The notes: generated from the letters alone by a model not told the origin. A stretch of DNA of 53,965 bases from Streptomyces griseoaurantiacus (GCA_014656015.1 BNBP01000046.1:1-53965), one strand, 5' to 3'; positions 7,868 through 16,666 are shown, counted from the first letter of the stretch. Numbers and translations: made by a program.

Positions 7868-9178
7868 ATGCCTGAACTGGGAGAAACCCGTCAAGAGGTG
7901 GGGACGTGTGTCGAGTTGTTCGCCGGCGGCGGAGGGCTCGCGATGGCTGTGCACGCCGCGGGCTTCCGTCCACTCCTGGTGAACGAACTGGTCGAGCGCG
8001 CGTGTGAAACGTTGAGGAAGAACCCGCCCGACCCCGACGAGCCAGAAAAGGGATGGCCGCTTGTCCCGGGGGACGTGAGTGGTGTCAGGTTCGCCGACCA
8101 CGTCACAGAAGAAGTGGACGTCCTCGCTGGTGGTCCCCCCTGTCAGCCGTTCAGCCTGGGGGGCGCACACAAGGGCATGGAGGATAAGCGGAACATGTTT
8201 CCAGAGATGTTCCGTGCCATTCGGGAGATGAGACCGAAGGCGGTCATCTGTGAGAACGTCCGAGGCCTGCTTCGGCCGTCATTCGAGCCTTATTTCAAGT
8301 ACATTCTCAATGAGCTGCGCCTTCCGTTTGTCGAGCGTGACCCTCACGCGACCTGGGAGGATCACAATGAGATTCTTGAGAAGCTGATCGCCAACGAATC
8401 GGTCGACTTGTCGGAACAGTATTGCGTCAAGGAAATGGCGGTAAACGCTGCGGACTATGGGGTGCCGCAGATTCGGAACCGAGTAATCATTGTCGCCTTT
8501 CGTGCGGACCTTGGCGTCAATTGGGGTGATTTTGTACCCAAGGCAACGCATTCCGATGAGTCGCTGATCCACTCCATGCGTGAGGGTGGGTCGTACTGGG
8601 ACAGGCACGAGGTGGATCCGGCCATCCGCAAGCGTGTCATCGCTAATCTTCCCCAGCTCGACTACGAGAATGAGAAGATCAAGGCGAAGCTTAGGCTGGA
8701 ACCGTGGCGTACTCTCCGTGATGCCATTGCTGGAATCGATGAGAACGAGAACAACCCACTGGAGTACGTCAGTGAGGAAGATGTCAAGAAAAAAGCCCCC
8801 GTCGGTAATATCCCGGATCACGTTGGATGGCCCGGTGCTCGTATGTACACCGGACACACTCCGAACGTGCTGGACCGACCCGCGAAGACCGTAAAGGCCG
8901 GTGTGCACGGTGTTCCGGGCGGGGAATCCGTGATGCAGCTCGACGATCCAAACTTCGTCAACGCCGGAGGCGGAAACGGCTACCGGTATATGACCGTGCG
9001 AGAGACCGCGCGAGTCATGACGTTCCCGGACCGCTGGAATCTCGACGGACCGCGGGGAGAGAAGATGCGGCAGTTGGGTAATGCCGTGCCCGTAAAGCTC
9101 GGTACGGTCTTCGCTACGGCCGTCGCCGACGCTCTCAAGTCGGTTGGTGCCTTGAAGGAGCCGGAGAAGCGGCAGTGA
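7868..9178 (+). CDS. C5-cytosine DNA methyltransferase (Dcm family)
   Basis: 436 aa with the C5-MTase motifs in order: I (ELFAGGGGLAMAVHAAGF, 16-33), IV with the catalytic cysteine (GGPPCQPFS, Cys92), VI (ENVRG), VIII (YGVPQIRNR) and X (MRQLGNAVPV). The target-recognition region lies between VIII and IX (about 215-345). It transfers a methyl group from SAM to C5 of cytosine and should protect the host from the divergent Eco29kI-like nuclease. The ATG sits 6 nt after a -10-like TATGCT, so translation is probably leaderless. The stop overlaps the vsr start (GTGA). Low GC like its partner. Confidence 0.93.
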   Translation: MPELGETRQEVGTCVELFAGGGGLAMAVHAAGFRPLLVNELVERACETLRKNPPDPDEPEKGWPLVPGDVSGVRFADHVTEEVDVLAGGPPCQPFSLGGAHKGMEDKRNMFPEMFRAIREMRPKAVICENVRGLLRPSFEPYFKYILNELRLPFVERDPHATWEDHNEILEKLIANESVDLSEQYCVKEMAVNAADYGVPQIRNRVIIVAFRADLGVNWGDFVPKATHSDESLIHSMREGGSYWDRHEVDPAIRKRVIANLPQLDYENEKIKAKLRLEPWRTLRDAIAGIDENENNPLEYVSEEDVKKKAPVGNIPDHVGWPGARMYTGHTPNVLDRPAKTVKAGVHGVPGGESVMQLDDPNFVNAGGGNGYRYMTVRETARVMTFPDRWNLDGPRGEKMRQLGNAVPVKLGTVFATAVADALKSVGALKEPEKRQ

Positions 9179-9975
9179 CCGAAGCCGTGAGCGGTGGGCA
9201 ACGGCGGTGGAACGAGCAGATGCCCCCTGACCGAGCGTGGAAACCGAGTGCGGGGATGAACCGGGAGGCCCGGGCGACGGAGCAGGACCGGGCCGCCGGC
9301 GGCCGTCTCGTGCGAGCGGTCGCCATTGGGGAGGGACGATACGCGCGCGCGTCCATCGCCCTACGCCTGTACCGCAGCACCCGTCGTATCCGCGCTTACC
9401 TGCGATGGTCGCAAGAGGGCGAAACGCGGGAACGGTATATCGGCGAAGTGGACGCCGTGACTCGCCCAGCGAATCTGGCGCAGGCCTGGGCGATGGCACG
9501 TGCTGCCGGTTACGTGACCACGGAGACCGTTCCCCCTGGCTCGTGGGCTTCTTCTCCCTCCTCTCGAGCGGTCATGGCCGCCAACAAGGGGCGAGACACG
9601 AAGCCCGAAAAACTGCTGCGGTCAGCGCTCCATAGGCAGGGACTGCGGTACCGCGTAGGTGCCCGGCCGCTACCAGGTCTGCGCCGGACCGCTGACGTGG
9701 TGTTTCGGAAGGATCGCGTCGCCGTGTTCGTCGATGGCTGTTACTGGCACGGCTGTCCGGAACATCATCGGCCGGCCAAGAAGGGGGCGGCTTTCTGGCA
9801 GGAGAAAATAGCCGGTAATCGCGCGCGTGATGCCGACACGAATGAAAAGCTGCGTGATGCGGGGTGGCTTGTCATCCGTGTGTGGGAACACGAAGACCCG
9901 GAAGCGGCTGCCCAAGAAGTGGTGAAAGCTGTACGGAGGAGGCGTGCCATGAACGCCGGAGCCCAAGGTCGCTGA
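9175..9975 (+). CDS. vsr: Vsr-like endonuclease with an N-terminal extension
   Basis: 266 aa; typical Vsr is about 140. The Vsr domain covers about 128-255: SRAVMAANKGRDTKPE, the metal-binding aspartate in TADVVF (D174), and the zinc/catalytic segment DGCYWHGCPEHH (187-198). Vsr nicks 5' of T:G mismatches arising from 5-methylcytosine deamination, so coupling to a C5 methyltransferase through a GTGA overlap makes sense. Residues 40-115 form an extra small domain of beta strands (RLVRAVAIGEG, RRIRAYLRW, RERYIGEV) and a helix that I cannot name. It may alternatively act as a restriction effector, as Vsr-like nucleases do in some R-M operons. Confidence 0.88.
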   Translation: MTEAVSGGQRRWNEQMPPDRAWKPSAGMNREARATEQDRAAGGRLVRAVAIGEGRYARASIALRLYRSTRRIRAYLRWSQEGETRERYIGEVDAVTRPANLAQAWAMARAAGYVTTETVPPGSWASSPSSRAVMAANKGRDTKPEKLLRSALHRQGLRYRVGARPLPGLRRTADVVFRKDRVAVFVDGCYWHGCPEHHRPAKKGAAFWQEKIAGNRARDADTNEKLRDAGWLVIRVWEHEDPEAAAQEVVKAVRRRRAMNAGAQGR

Positions 9976-10032
9976 ATCGAGGCTGTCCGGCCGCTCAACT
10001 CGTTGGTATGCACGGCAGGCGCCTCACTCCAG

Positions 10033-10527
10033 TCACTGCTGGCCGAGTGGCTCGCCTCGGTAAATGATTTTGCCGTCCAGCTCCGCGAACCCCAGCGACC
10101 GGTAGAAGGCCCGCGCCCCCGGGTTGTTCCTGTCCGTCATCCACTCCACGCGGCTGCATCCCGGGCGGGCTGCCGCGATGGTGCGCAGCTCGGCCATCAG
10201 ACGGGCGCCGACGCCCTGACGGCGGAGGGAGTCCCGGACGTAGAGCTCTTTGAGGAAGAGGGAATGGGAGGATCCGGCCGCCGGCCAGAGGAAGGAGTAG
10301 GCGGCGAGGCCCACGAGTTCACCCGTCTCGTCTTCGACGACCAGCGCGGAGGCGAGGGGTGGGGAGCCGAAGAGGGCCTCTTCCACCTGCGCCCGGCGTT
10401 CCTCGAAGGGCTGGATGGCGGTGGACCCGTAGAACCGCTCGATCTCTTCGATCAGCGTGGCCAGGGCCGCGGTGTCGCCCTTTCCGGCGGGGCGAATCGT
10501 CGTGGTCATGGAGGGCGTCGAGGTCAT
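10033..10527 (-). CDS. GNAT-family N-acetyltransferase
   Basis: About 164 aa from the ATG at 10527, favoured by an upstream GGAG; an internal ATG at 10509 is possible. Single GNAT domain: an N-terminal TIRPAGKGDTAALATLI strand-helix, the acetyl-CoA loop LRRQGVGARLM and the C-terminal NNPGARAFYRSLGF. It resembles diamine/amino-acid acetyltransferases of about this size. It lies 84 bp downstream of the radical SAM gene on the same strand and may be in that operon, where it could acetylate the peptide or provide self-protection; this is inference. The substrate is not predictable from the sequence. Confidence 0.8.
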   Translation of the reverse strand: MTSTPSMTTTIRPAGKGDTAALATLIEEIERFYGSTAIQPFEERRAQVEEALFGSPPLASALVVEDETGELVGLAAYSFLWPAAGSSHSLFLKELYVRDSLRRQGVGARLMAELRTIAAARPGCSRVEWMTDRNNPGARAFYRSLGFAELDGKIIYRGEPLGQQ

Positions 10528-10611
10528 CGCTGGGCATCTCCGTACAGTGCTCGTGGCTCGGTTTGCCGGCTTCAACGGTCGGGGCGTGTGATGGGGCACG
10601 ATGCGGCGTGC

Positions 10612-11769
10612 TCATGGAGGAGTTGCCGTCGTCTGTTCGCTGCCCCAGCCGTGGTGGTGCAGTGAGGCCCGCACATGGCGGATGAGGTATTCCAGGTCCG
10701 CGCAGTACACGGACGGGTTGCGGTAGCCGTTGGCCGTGCTGAAGCGGTGCGGGAGATAGCCGCCGCCGCACACCTCCACCAGCGAACAACTCTGGCATTG
10801 TTCTGCGAGAGCCTCTCTCCCGTGCAGCCGGTGCTGGAGTTTGGGGTGGTCCGAGGCGCTGTCGAAGGAGTGCTGGAAGACGTCGAGGCCGAGCCAGGAG
10901 GCACCCTCACCAACGGACCGCAAGGTGTCCACTCCCTCGATGGTGCCGTCGGACTCGATGACGACGGTTGCCGGCGGTGCCAGGCCGAGTGTCTCCACCG
11001 AACCGCGGACACCTGAACTGAGGGCGACGATGTCCTCCAGCATCCGCACGCTGTGCCGATGGCCCGGGCGGGAGAGCCAGGTGTCGTAGACGCGGCTCAG
11101 CCAAAGCCCGTACTCGGGCACATCGGGGTTGCCGCGAGGCGGCGGAGCGTCGTATGTGGCGTGGGGGAGCCCGAAATCGATGCTGGGCGGCTCGAAGGCG
11201 GCGAGGTAGTCGTGCACCTCGACCGGGTCGTTGGCGAGGTCCACCACGGCGAGCAGCCCGGCGAACAGGTGCGGTCGGGTGCGCAGCAGGCGGATGCCGC
11301 GGACGGCCGAGGCGGTGCTCGACCGTGCGGAGTGGGTGAGACGGTGCCGGTCATTCGCGCTGGGTGGGCCGTCGATGCTGACGCCGACCGTCACCTCGTA
11401 CCGCTCGAAGAGATCGAGCCACGCCTCGGACAGGAGCGTTCCGTTGGTCTGCAATTCCAAGCGGGTGGTGAGGGTGTGCGGAATTTCCTCGCGCACGGCA
11501 TCGAGGAGTCTCGCCAGGTGGCGAGGGCCGGCGAGCAGGGGTTCGCCGCCGTGCAGGACCACGTGTACGGCGGGCAGGGCGTGGCGTGAGGCGTGTTCCG
11601 CGATGCGGCGCGCGGCTGCGCGGGCCACCACGACGTCCATCCGGGCCGGCAGGTTTCGCCATGCCTGATCGGCGGAGCGGAAGACGTAGCAGTAGTCGCA
11701 GTCGATGTTGCAGCGATTCGCGACCTTCAGGACGTAGGACGTGAAGGGCGCCGCTGCTTCTCGGGGCAT
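10612..11769 (-). CDS. FxsB-like radical SAM/SPASM peptide maturase
   Basis: 385 aa. The CxxxCxxC cluster motif is CNIDCDYC (C20, C24, C27), followed by GGEPLL (SAM-binding GGE, about 74-79), QTNGTLL, and SVSIDGP-like strands of the partial TIM barrel. A SPASM-like C-terminal cysteine set (CQSCSLVEVCGGG...YC) would hold auxiliary 4Fe-4S clusters. Sequence style and neighbours (a TPR-ATPase and a small peptide gene) match the FxSxx-COOH systems, in which FxsB forms cyclophane crosslinks in a ribosomal peptide. The ATG is 13 bp after the candidate precursor stop, as expected for a maturase. Assignment to the FxsB family is by overall resemblance. Confidence 0.82.
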   Translation of the reverse strand: MPREAAAPFTSYVLKVANRCNIDCDYCYVFRSADQAWRNLPARMDVVVARAAARRIAEHASRHALPAVHVVLHGGEPLLAGPRHLARLLDAVREEIPHTLTTRLELQTNGTLLSEAWLDLFERYEVTVGVSIDGPPSANDRHRLTHSARSSTASAVRGIRLLRTRPHLFAGLLAVVDLANDPVEVHDYLAAFEPPSIDFGLPHATYDAPPPRGNPDVPEYGLWLSRVYDTWLSRPGHRHSVRMLEDIVALSSGVRGSVETLGLAPPATVVIESDGTIEGVDTLRSVGEGASWLGLDVFQHSFDSASDHPKLQHRLHGREALAEQCQSCSLVEVCGGGYLPHRFSTANGYRNPSVYCADLEYLIRHVRASLHHHGWGSEQTTATPP

Positions 11770-11782
11770 CTGCCGCTGCGGT

Positions 11783-11983
11783 TCAGGCAGGACAGGACCA
11801 GGTCAGCGAGGCCGCGTGCGTGCCGGCATGGAAGCGGTCCGGTGTGTCCTGCTCGGTTGTGAGGCGTCGCCGTACGCGCTCGGCGACCTGGTCCAGGACC
11901 GCGTTGCGGGTTGTCGAGTCGGGAATGGAACGCGTGGAGAGCGCGATGTCCCGTGGTGTGGGGACGCTCGTGGGTGACGTCAT
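11783..11983 (-). CDS. Candidate RiPP precursor peptide
   Basis: 66 aa from an ATG at 11983 with GAGGAG 6 nt upstream. Residues 1-45 look like a leader (MTSPTSVPTPRDIALSTRSI, then a helical, charged NAVLDQVAERVRRRLTTEQ). The C-terminus ends HAASLTWSCPA. The gene is sandwiched between the TPR-ATPase and the radical SAM maturase on the same strand. In classical FxsA the end is FxSxx-COOH; here an aromatic-Ser-Cys (W-S-C) occupies a similar place, so the crosslinked residue would be Trp. Identification rests on position, size and the leader/core look, not on a direct family match. Confidence 0.6.
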   Translation of the reverse strand: MTSPTSVPTPRDIALSTRSIPDSTTRNAVLDQVAERVRRRLTTEQDTPDRFHAGTHAASLTWSCPA

Positions 11984-12154
11984 CCAACACTCCTCGTGAG
12001 GTCGGCGCAGAAGCTCTGACGCTGGGCGACAGCGATGGTGAAACGACAGACCGTTGTGCAACGTAGCAGCCTCGCGGAACTCGGTGGGATACCGATATTG
12101 GCCAGCGGAGTCTCACTCCTGCGGCTGTTCCCAGGGGACGACTGGGGACCCGGC

Positions 12155-14968
12155 TCATCCCACTTGCCCCGCCAGTAGCGCTTCGATGCTGTCGGCTGCT
12201 GCTTCAAGGCCCAACTGCCGGTAGACGCCGACGGCCTGGAGTAGTACCTCCACGGCTTCATGGGAATCGGCGCCGTCGATCGTACGGACGCAGCGGCCGA
12301 TGCCCTCAAGAGCCCGTGCTTCTTCCAGCGGGCAGCGAATGGCGCGGGCGAGCTCCAGCGCTTGGGCGAAGTGCTCGCGTGCGCGGTCCATGTCGTCGTG
12401 TGTGCGCAGGAGTGCTCCCCAGTGATTGAGGATTTCCGCCTCGCCGCATCTGTCTCCCAGTCGCTGTTCGATCTCCAGGCTTCGCTCGAAGGCCACCGCG
12501 GCGCGGTCTCGGTCACCCACGGCCGAGTGAGTGGCTCCCAGTTCGGTGAGCGCGGCAGCCTCGCCTCCTCGGCTGCCGAGGTCGCGATATGCCCGCAGCG
12601 CCTCTTCCAGATCGCGGATTGCCGCTGCCGCGTCGCCCGAGAGGCGTGCCAGCGTCCCGAGATGACGCGTGCTGGTGGCGCGACCGAACAGTTCCCCCAG
12701 TTCCGTGAAGTGTTCCAGCGCCAGAGTGTGGGATTCGCGGGCCCCGGTCAGATCACCGGTGAGTCGGCTGACTACCCCCAACTCGTTGAGTGCGTAAGCC
12801 TGGTGCACCCGGTCGTCGAGCGTCGAGTAGAGGTCGAACGCCTCGCGGTGCAGGCGCCGGGCCTGTTCATAGGCTCCGGTCAGACAGTGGATGACACCCA
12901 TGTCACGCAACGAGTTCGCCTCGCCGTACCGGTCGCCGAGTTCGCGGTAGATCGAGAGGGCGTCGGACTGGGCATCGATGGCGGCATCGAAGTCACTGGT
13001 CTGGCGGCGGACCATGCCGAGATCGGCGAGCGCGTTGGCCTGCCCGAGCCGGTGCCCCACCTGCCGGTACAAGTTCAGTGCCTGGGTCTGTGCCTGGACT
13101 GATGCCTCGTTGTCCGCGGTCAGGTACCAGACGATGCCCGCTTGATTGAGGGCGTCGGCACGGCCGAGGTGATCACCCAGCGCCTCATATCGGGTCGCCG
13201 CTTCATCCAGGGCAGCCGTGGCGTCGACGTAGGAGCCCATGAACCGTCGTACGACGCCGAGTTCGGCGAAGGCTCCCGCCAGGGCCCGTTCGTCACCGGT
13301 CTGCCGAGCGGCCTCGGCGGCGGTCCGGTGCAGCGCGACTGCCTGGTCCCAGGGGCCGGCCTGTCGCAGGAACGGTGCCATGGCGGCGGACAGCCGCACG
13401 ACAAGTGAGTACAGCGCGAGGTCGTTCGCGCGCCGGACGCACGCCAGGATGTTGGGCCGTTCGGTCTCCAGCCAGCTCAGCGCCGCTGCGCGTGAGTCCA
13501 TGGCCGATGTCTCGGCCTGAGGTGCCTCGTCCGGTGGGGACGGGGTTTCCGCACCGCCGCGTACCAAGTGGGCGTTGGCCGCGGTGAGGGCGGCCAGGTA
13601 GTAGGTGCCCACGCGGCGAACGGTCTCGACGGATTCCATGCTGTCTCCCTCGTCAGCCTGGCCAGTGGGACCGGAGAGACCGGTGCCGTGAGTAAGGCCG
13701 CGCGCGTAGTCACGCAGCAGGTCGTGCAGTCGGTAACGATCGCCGGGGTATTCATCGATCAGGTGGGCGTCATAGAGACCGTCGAGGTACTCACGGGCCA
13801 CCGCCACCGGGACCCCGCCGATCGCCGCTCCGGTGAAAGTATCGAGGTCCGTGCCTGGGTAGGCCCCGAGCCGCCGGAAGAAGCGCCGGCGTTCGGTTGG
13901 GAGATCACGAATGGAGAGGTCGAATGTCGCGGCGACCGCACGCTCCCCGGCTCGCAGTTCCGACAGGCGGTCCCGGGCGACGACCAGTCGCTCACGCAGA
14001 TCCTCGGCGTTCCAGGACGGGTGGTGACGCAGCCGTGCGGCAAGCAGCGACACACCGAGTGGCAGACATCCGCAGAGCTGGACCAACTCCCTGAGTACCT
14101 CGAGGTCGAGGGTCTCCGCCGGGCGAGCGCTGAGCCGCACGAAGAGATCCACCGCGTGGTCGGGGGAGAGAGCCCGCACCGGTAAGACGACTTCCTCGTC
14201 AGCCACGAGCCGTCTGCGACTGGTCACCAGAACGAGACAGTCGCCTCCACCGGGCAGGAGCGGTTCGTACTGTCGGTAACTGGCCGCGTTGTCGAGGATG
14301 AGCAGAGTCTTCCGGCCGGAAAGCCGACTGCGCCACATGGCGGCACGGGCCTCGGTGACGGCGCCCGTGTCGTCGCCGACCGGAATCTGCTGTGTGGGTA
14401 CGCCAATGGCGGTGAGCAGCGAGGAAAGGGCCTCGTCGGACCGCACGGGGCTGCGGCCGGTGGTGTGGCCGTTGAGGTTCACGAACAGTTGCCCGTCCGG
14501 GAACCGGTCGGCGAGCAGGTGACCGGCGTGCACGGCGAAGGTCGTCTTTCCGACGCCGGGCATTCCGTCGATCACGTGTACCGGCAGGGTGTCACCGGCC
14601 TCCTGAGCGCCGCGGACGGAGCGCACCAGCGCGTCGAGTTCGGCCGTGCGGTCGGTGAACGCCGTGGTGTCGCGCGGTAGGGAACGCAGGACCAGCGCGG
14701 CGCCGGGCGCATGCGATCCGTTGCCCGGCGTGGCCCTGGGGTCCGGTGCGCTCCCTTGGCCGTCGAGCGTGGTGAGAAGCGTGGCAAGGCCGGCCGCGAC
14801 GACACCCAGGAGCAGGAACGACGCCCACGGGTGCTGTTGTAATCGGCCCAATCCCAAAGGCCAGTGGTCCTGCTCGGACACCGCGTTCGTGACGAGTCCG
14901 GTGAGGAGCGTGGTTACCGTCCCGATGGTGGCGACGACGGCGATCACCAACCCCCTGCGGGACCTCAT
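12155..14968 (-). CDS. STAND/NB-ARC ATPase with TPR array, membrane-anchored
   Basis: About 937 aa from the ATG at 14968; a GTG at 14998 adds ten residues but has no visible ribosome-binding site. Two transmembrane helices open the protein (GLVIAVVATIGTVTTLLTGLV and FLLLGVVAAGLATLL). The ATPase follows: Walker A GMPGVGKTT, Walker B KTLLILDNA, an SR sensor (LVLVTSRRRL) and an MHD-like RLHDLLRDYARGL. From about residue 500 come some nine TPR-like repeats of about 40 aa each (A-LxELGxVxRxxGDxxxA). There is no AfsR DNA-binding domain. Such TPR-STAND proteins accompany FxSxx-COOH maturases; role may be sensing or scaffolding at the membrane. Confidence 0.85.
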   Translation of the reverse strand: MRSRRGLVIAVVATIGTVTTLLTGLVTNAVSEQDHWPLGLGRLQQHPWASFLLLGVVAAGLATLLTTLDGQGSAPDPRATPGNGSHAPGAALVLRSLPRDTTAFTDRTAELDALVRSVRGAQEAGDTLPVHVIDGMPGVGKTTFAVHAGHLLADRFPDGQLFVNLNGHTTGRSPVRSDEALSSLLTAIGVPTQQIPVGDDTGAVTEARAAMWRSRLSGRKTLLILDNAASYRQYEPLLPGGGDCLVLVTSRRRLVADEEVVLPVRALSPDHAVDLFVRLSARPAETLDLEVLRELVQLCGCLPLGVSLLAARLRHHPSWNAEDLRERLVVARDRLSELRAGERAVAATFDLSIRDLPTERRRFFRRLGAYPGTDLDTFTGAAIGGVPVAVAREYLDGLYDAHLIDEYPGDRYRLHDLLRDYARGLTHGTGLSGPTGQADEGDSMESVETVRRVGTYYLAALTAANAHLVRGGAETPSPPDEAPQAETSAMDSRAAALSWLETERPNILACVRRANDLALYSLVVRLSAAMAPFLRQAGPWDQAVALHRTAAEAARQTGDERALAGAFAELGVVRRFMGSYVDATAALDEAATRYEALGDHLGRADALNQAGIVWYLTADNEASVQAQTQALNLYRQVGHRLGQANALADLGMVRRQTSDFDAAIDAQSDALSIYRELGDRYGEANSLRDMGVIHCLTGAYEQARRLHREAFDLYSTLDDRVHQAYALNELGVVSRLTGDLTGARESHTLALEHFTELGELFGRATSTRHLGTLARLSGDAAAAIRDLEEALRAYRDLGSRGGEAAALTELGATHSAVGDRDRAAVAFERSLEIEQRLGDRCGEAEILNHWGALLRTHDDMDRAREHFAQALELARAIRCPLEEARALEGIGRCVRTIDGADSHEAVEVLLQAVGVYRQLGLEAAADSIEALLAGQVG

Positions 14969-14998
14969 GACAGTTGTCCCGTCGGTGTGGACGCCCAC

Positions 14999-15313
14999 GC
15001 ACAGTCGGAAATAGGTGTTCCTTTGTTCTCACCAAACACTCGGTCAGCCCCCGCGATCGAATCCTCACCGAGGGTAATCGGAACAGCTCGATCGGTTCTT
15101 GGTCAAGACCGGCAGCCAGACATGTGCCGGCGGACGCCCGCCGGTGCGCGCCGGCCGTCAAGGGGTGAAAGGCGAGCCCTGCCCTTCGGCTATCCTGAGA
15201 GTTCGTATAAGTCAAGTTATTATAAGTCGAGTTATACATGCGCGCCGCCGGAGTGGAGCAGGCCTCTTCTCCAGCCCCTGGTTCCCGTGGCGCGAGCGCC
15301 CTACCGTGGCGTC
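14999..15313. other. Divergent intergenic region, STAND gene / ABM gene
   Basis: About 315 bp with no supported gene. The only structure is the tandem AT-rich repeat at 15206-15235. A 27-codon frame beginning ATG at 15238 overlaps the next start in another frame and is not convincing. Confidence 0.5.
15205..15237. promoter_or_regulatory. Tandem 15-bp near-palindromes, probable operator
   Basis: TATAAGTCAAGTTAT (15206-15220) is followed directly by TATAAGTCGAGTTAT (15221-15235), one mismatch apart. Each is a near-palindrome (ATAA...TTAT), and the pair is framed by GTATAA and TTATAC. This is strikingly AT-rich for the genome and has the geometry of a double operator for a dimeric repressor. 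It lies 76 bp before the ABM gene and 237 bp before the STAND gene. Confidence 0.5.
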
Positions 15314-15673
15314 ATGAGTGATCACGCGGAGGTGCCCCTCGGGCCCGTGGGGGCGTTCGAACCCCCTTACTACGTCGCTGTGTTCAGCACCGTGCGGACC
15401 GCCGATCAGGACGGTTACCGCGAGACCGACGCACGCATGGAGGAGTTGGTGAGGGACGTCCCCGGGTTCCTGGGGATGGATCACGCGCAGACCCCGGGCG
15501 GGCTGGGCATCACCGTCGGGTACTTCCGCGACGCCGACGCGCTCGCCGCGTGGCGGCGCGACGCCGAGCACCGTGCGGCGCAGCGGCGGGGGAGGGAGCA
15601 GTGGTACGAGCGGTACACGCTGCACGTGGCGAAGGTGGAGCGGAGCCACGCGTTCGTCCGGCCGGAGGGGTGA
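15314..15673 (+). CDS. Antibiotic-biosynthesis-monooxygenase (ABM) fold protein
   Basis: 119 aa, a single ferredoxin-like alpha/beta domain: YYVAVFSTVRT (strand 1), a helix YRETDARMEELVRDVPGFLGMDHAQ, GLGITVGYFRDADALAAWRRDAEHRAAQRRGREQWYERYTLHVAKVER. The W-R-x-D-x-E-H-x-A-A-Q pattern is typical of ABM/YgiN-like proteins. Members include heme-degrading enzymes and cofactor-free oxygenases, but many have no known substrate. It stands alone with the tandem AT-rich operator upstream, which suggests regulated expression. Confidence 0.8.
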   Translation: MSDHAEVPLGPVGAFEPPYYVAVFSTVRTADQDGYRETDARMEELVRDVPGFLGMDHAQTPGGLGITVGYFRDADALAAWRRDAEHRAAQRRGREQWYERYTLHVAKVERSHAFVRPEG

Positions 15674-16186
15674 GGCCCGTGGTCGGTGGGTGAGGGCCGT
15701 CCGGCGGGGTGGGTGGGCCGTCCGGCCCATGCGGCGGCGGAAGGGGAGCCGGGAGCATGGGTGGTGATCGGCAGGAGACCGCAGGCCGGGGAGGTGTCAC
15801 TGGGCCCGTGTCCGGGTCCGCTTCCCGGGGTCACCGTCCGTTCCGGTCCGGTCTTCTCGTCTGCGGGGACCGGAACGGACGGGCGGGCTCCGCCGCCGGT
15901 CGCCGTCCGGGCCACCCGCCTGCCGCCCCGGACGGCCGTCCGCCCCGTCCCCGGCGCCGGTGCGTCCGTGCGCCGGCTGCCTCTGACGCACCGGGCCGCC
16001 CCGGGGGCGCGGCGGACTCACACGGGCCGGCGTCCCCCGGTCGGCCCGGGCGCCGCAAGTGGCGGAGTCCCTGCGGACCTTCCGCCACCGCCGAACCGTT
16101 CGCACCCCCGTTGTCAGACCCACCCCCTAGTGTCACGGCAAAGCCGATGCGGCCCCCGGGGCCGCCTGTTGAGGGGGAGTCGAGCC
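15674..16186. other. 513-bp gap with no supported gene
   Basis: The frames open here lack ribosome-binding sites and protein-like composition. I see no RNA gene or clear repeat. The last 30 bp hold the GAGGGGGAG ribosome-binding site of the next gene. Confidence 0.5.
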
Positions 16187-16654
16187 GTGCGCACACTGCC
16201 GAGGACCGAGGACGACTGGCCGCCCATCCTGGTGATCCGTACCGACTTCCGGGACGAGGAGGGGTGGCGGGGTGTGCGGGCCGCCCTGGACGTGCCGTGG
16301 GCCCTCGACGAGGACGACAGCGTCAAGGAGGAGGTCCTCTTCGTCGAGGATCCCGTGTGGGCGGACGCCGGGCCCGCCGAGATCCTCGACGCGCTCACCG
16401 CGCCGGGCGAGGGCGAGGGCGGGGAGCCGGCCGAGTGCGGCTGGAGGGTGGTCTTCCTCGCCGACCGTGCCGGCATGGACCACGAGAAGCCCTCGCTGCT
16501 CGCGGTGAGCACCGACCCGGACGAGGAGACGCCCTCTTTCCGCGTACTCGCCCGGGTCACCCCGCACGAGATGCACTGCAACCTGACGCTCGCCAACATG
16601 GACTTCTTCGAGTTCGAGGGGTGGGACGTGGAGGAGTTGGCGGAGTCGTCCTGA
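16187..16654 (+). CDS. DUF6924-like Streptomyces protein
   Basis: 155 aa from a GTG at 16187 with GAGGGGGAG upstream; the frame is open further 5' but the extension is low-complexity. The protein begins RTEDDWPPILVIRTDFRDEEGW and ends FRVLARVTPHEMHCNLTLANMDFFEFEG, a pattern I associate with DUF6924 proteins of Streptomyces. It is acidic and soluble. Function is unknown. It converges on the acetyltransferase gene with a 12-bp gap. Confidence 0.72.
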   Translation: MRTLPRTEDDWPPILVIRTDFRDEEGWRGVRAALDVPWALDEDDSVKEEVLFVEDPVWADAGPAEILDALTAPGEGEGGEPAECGWRVVFLADRAGMDHEKPSLLAVSTDPDEETPSFRVLARVTPHEMHCNLTLANMDFFEFEGWDVEELAESS

Positions 16655-16666
16655 ACCCCGCGCGGG

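Noticed and set aside
8279..9499. Minus-strand frame of about 400 codons opposite the methyltransferase and vsr genes
   Set aside because: C5-MTase motifs fix the coding strand; this is a shadow.
15238..15321. 27-codon frame before the ABM gene
   Set aside because: Too short, no ribosome-binding site, overlaps the ABM start in another frame.
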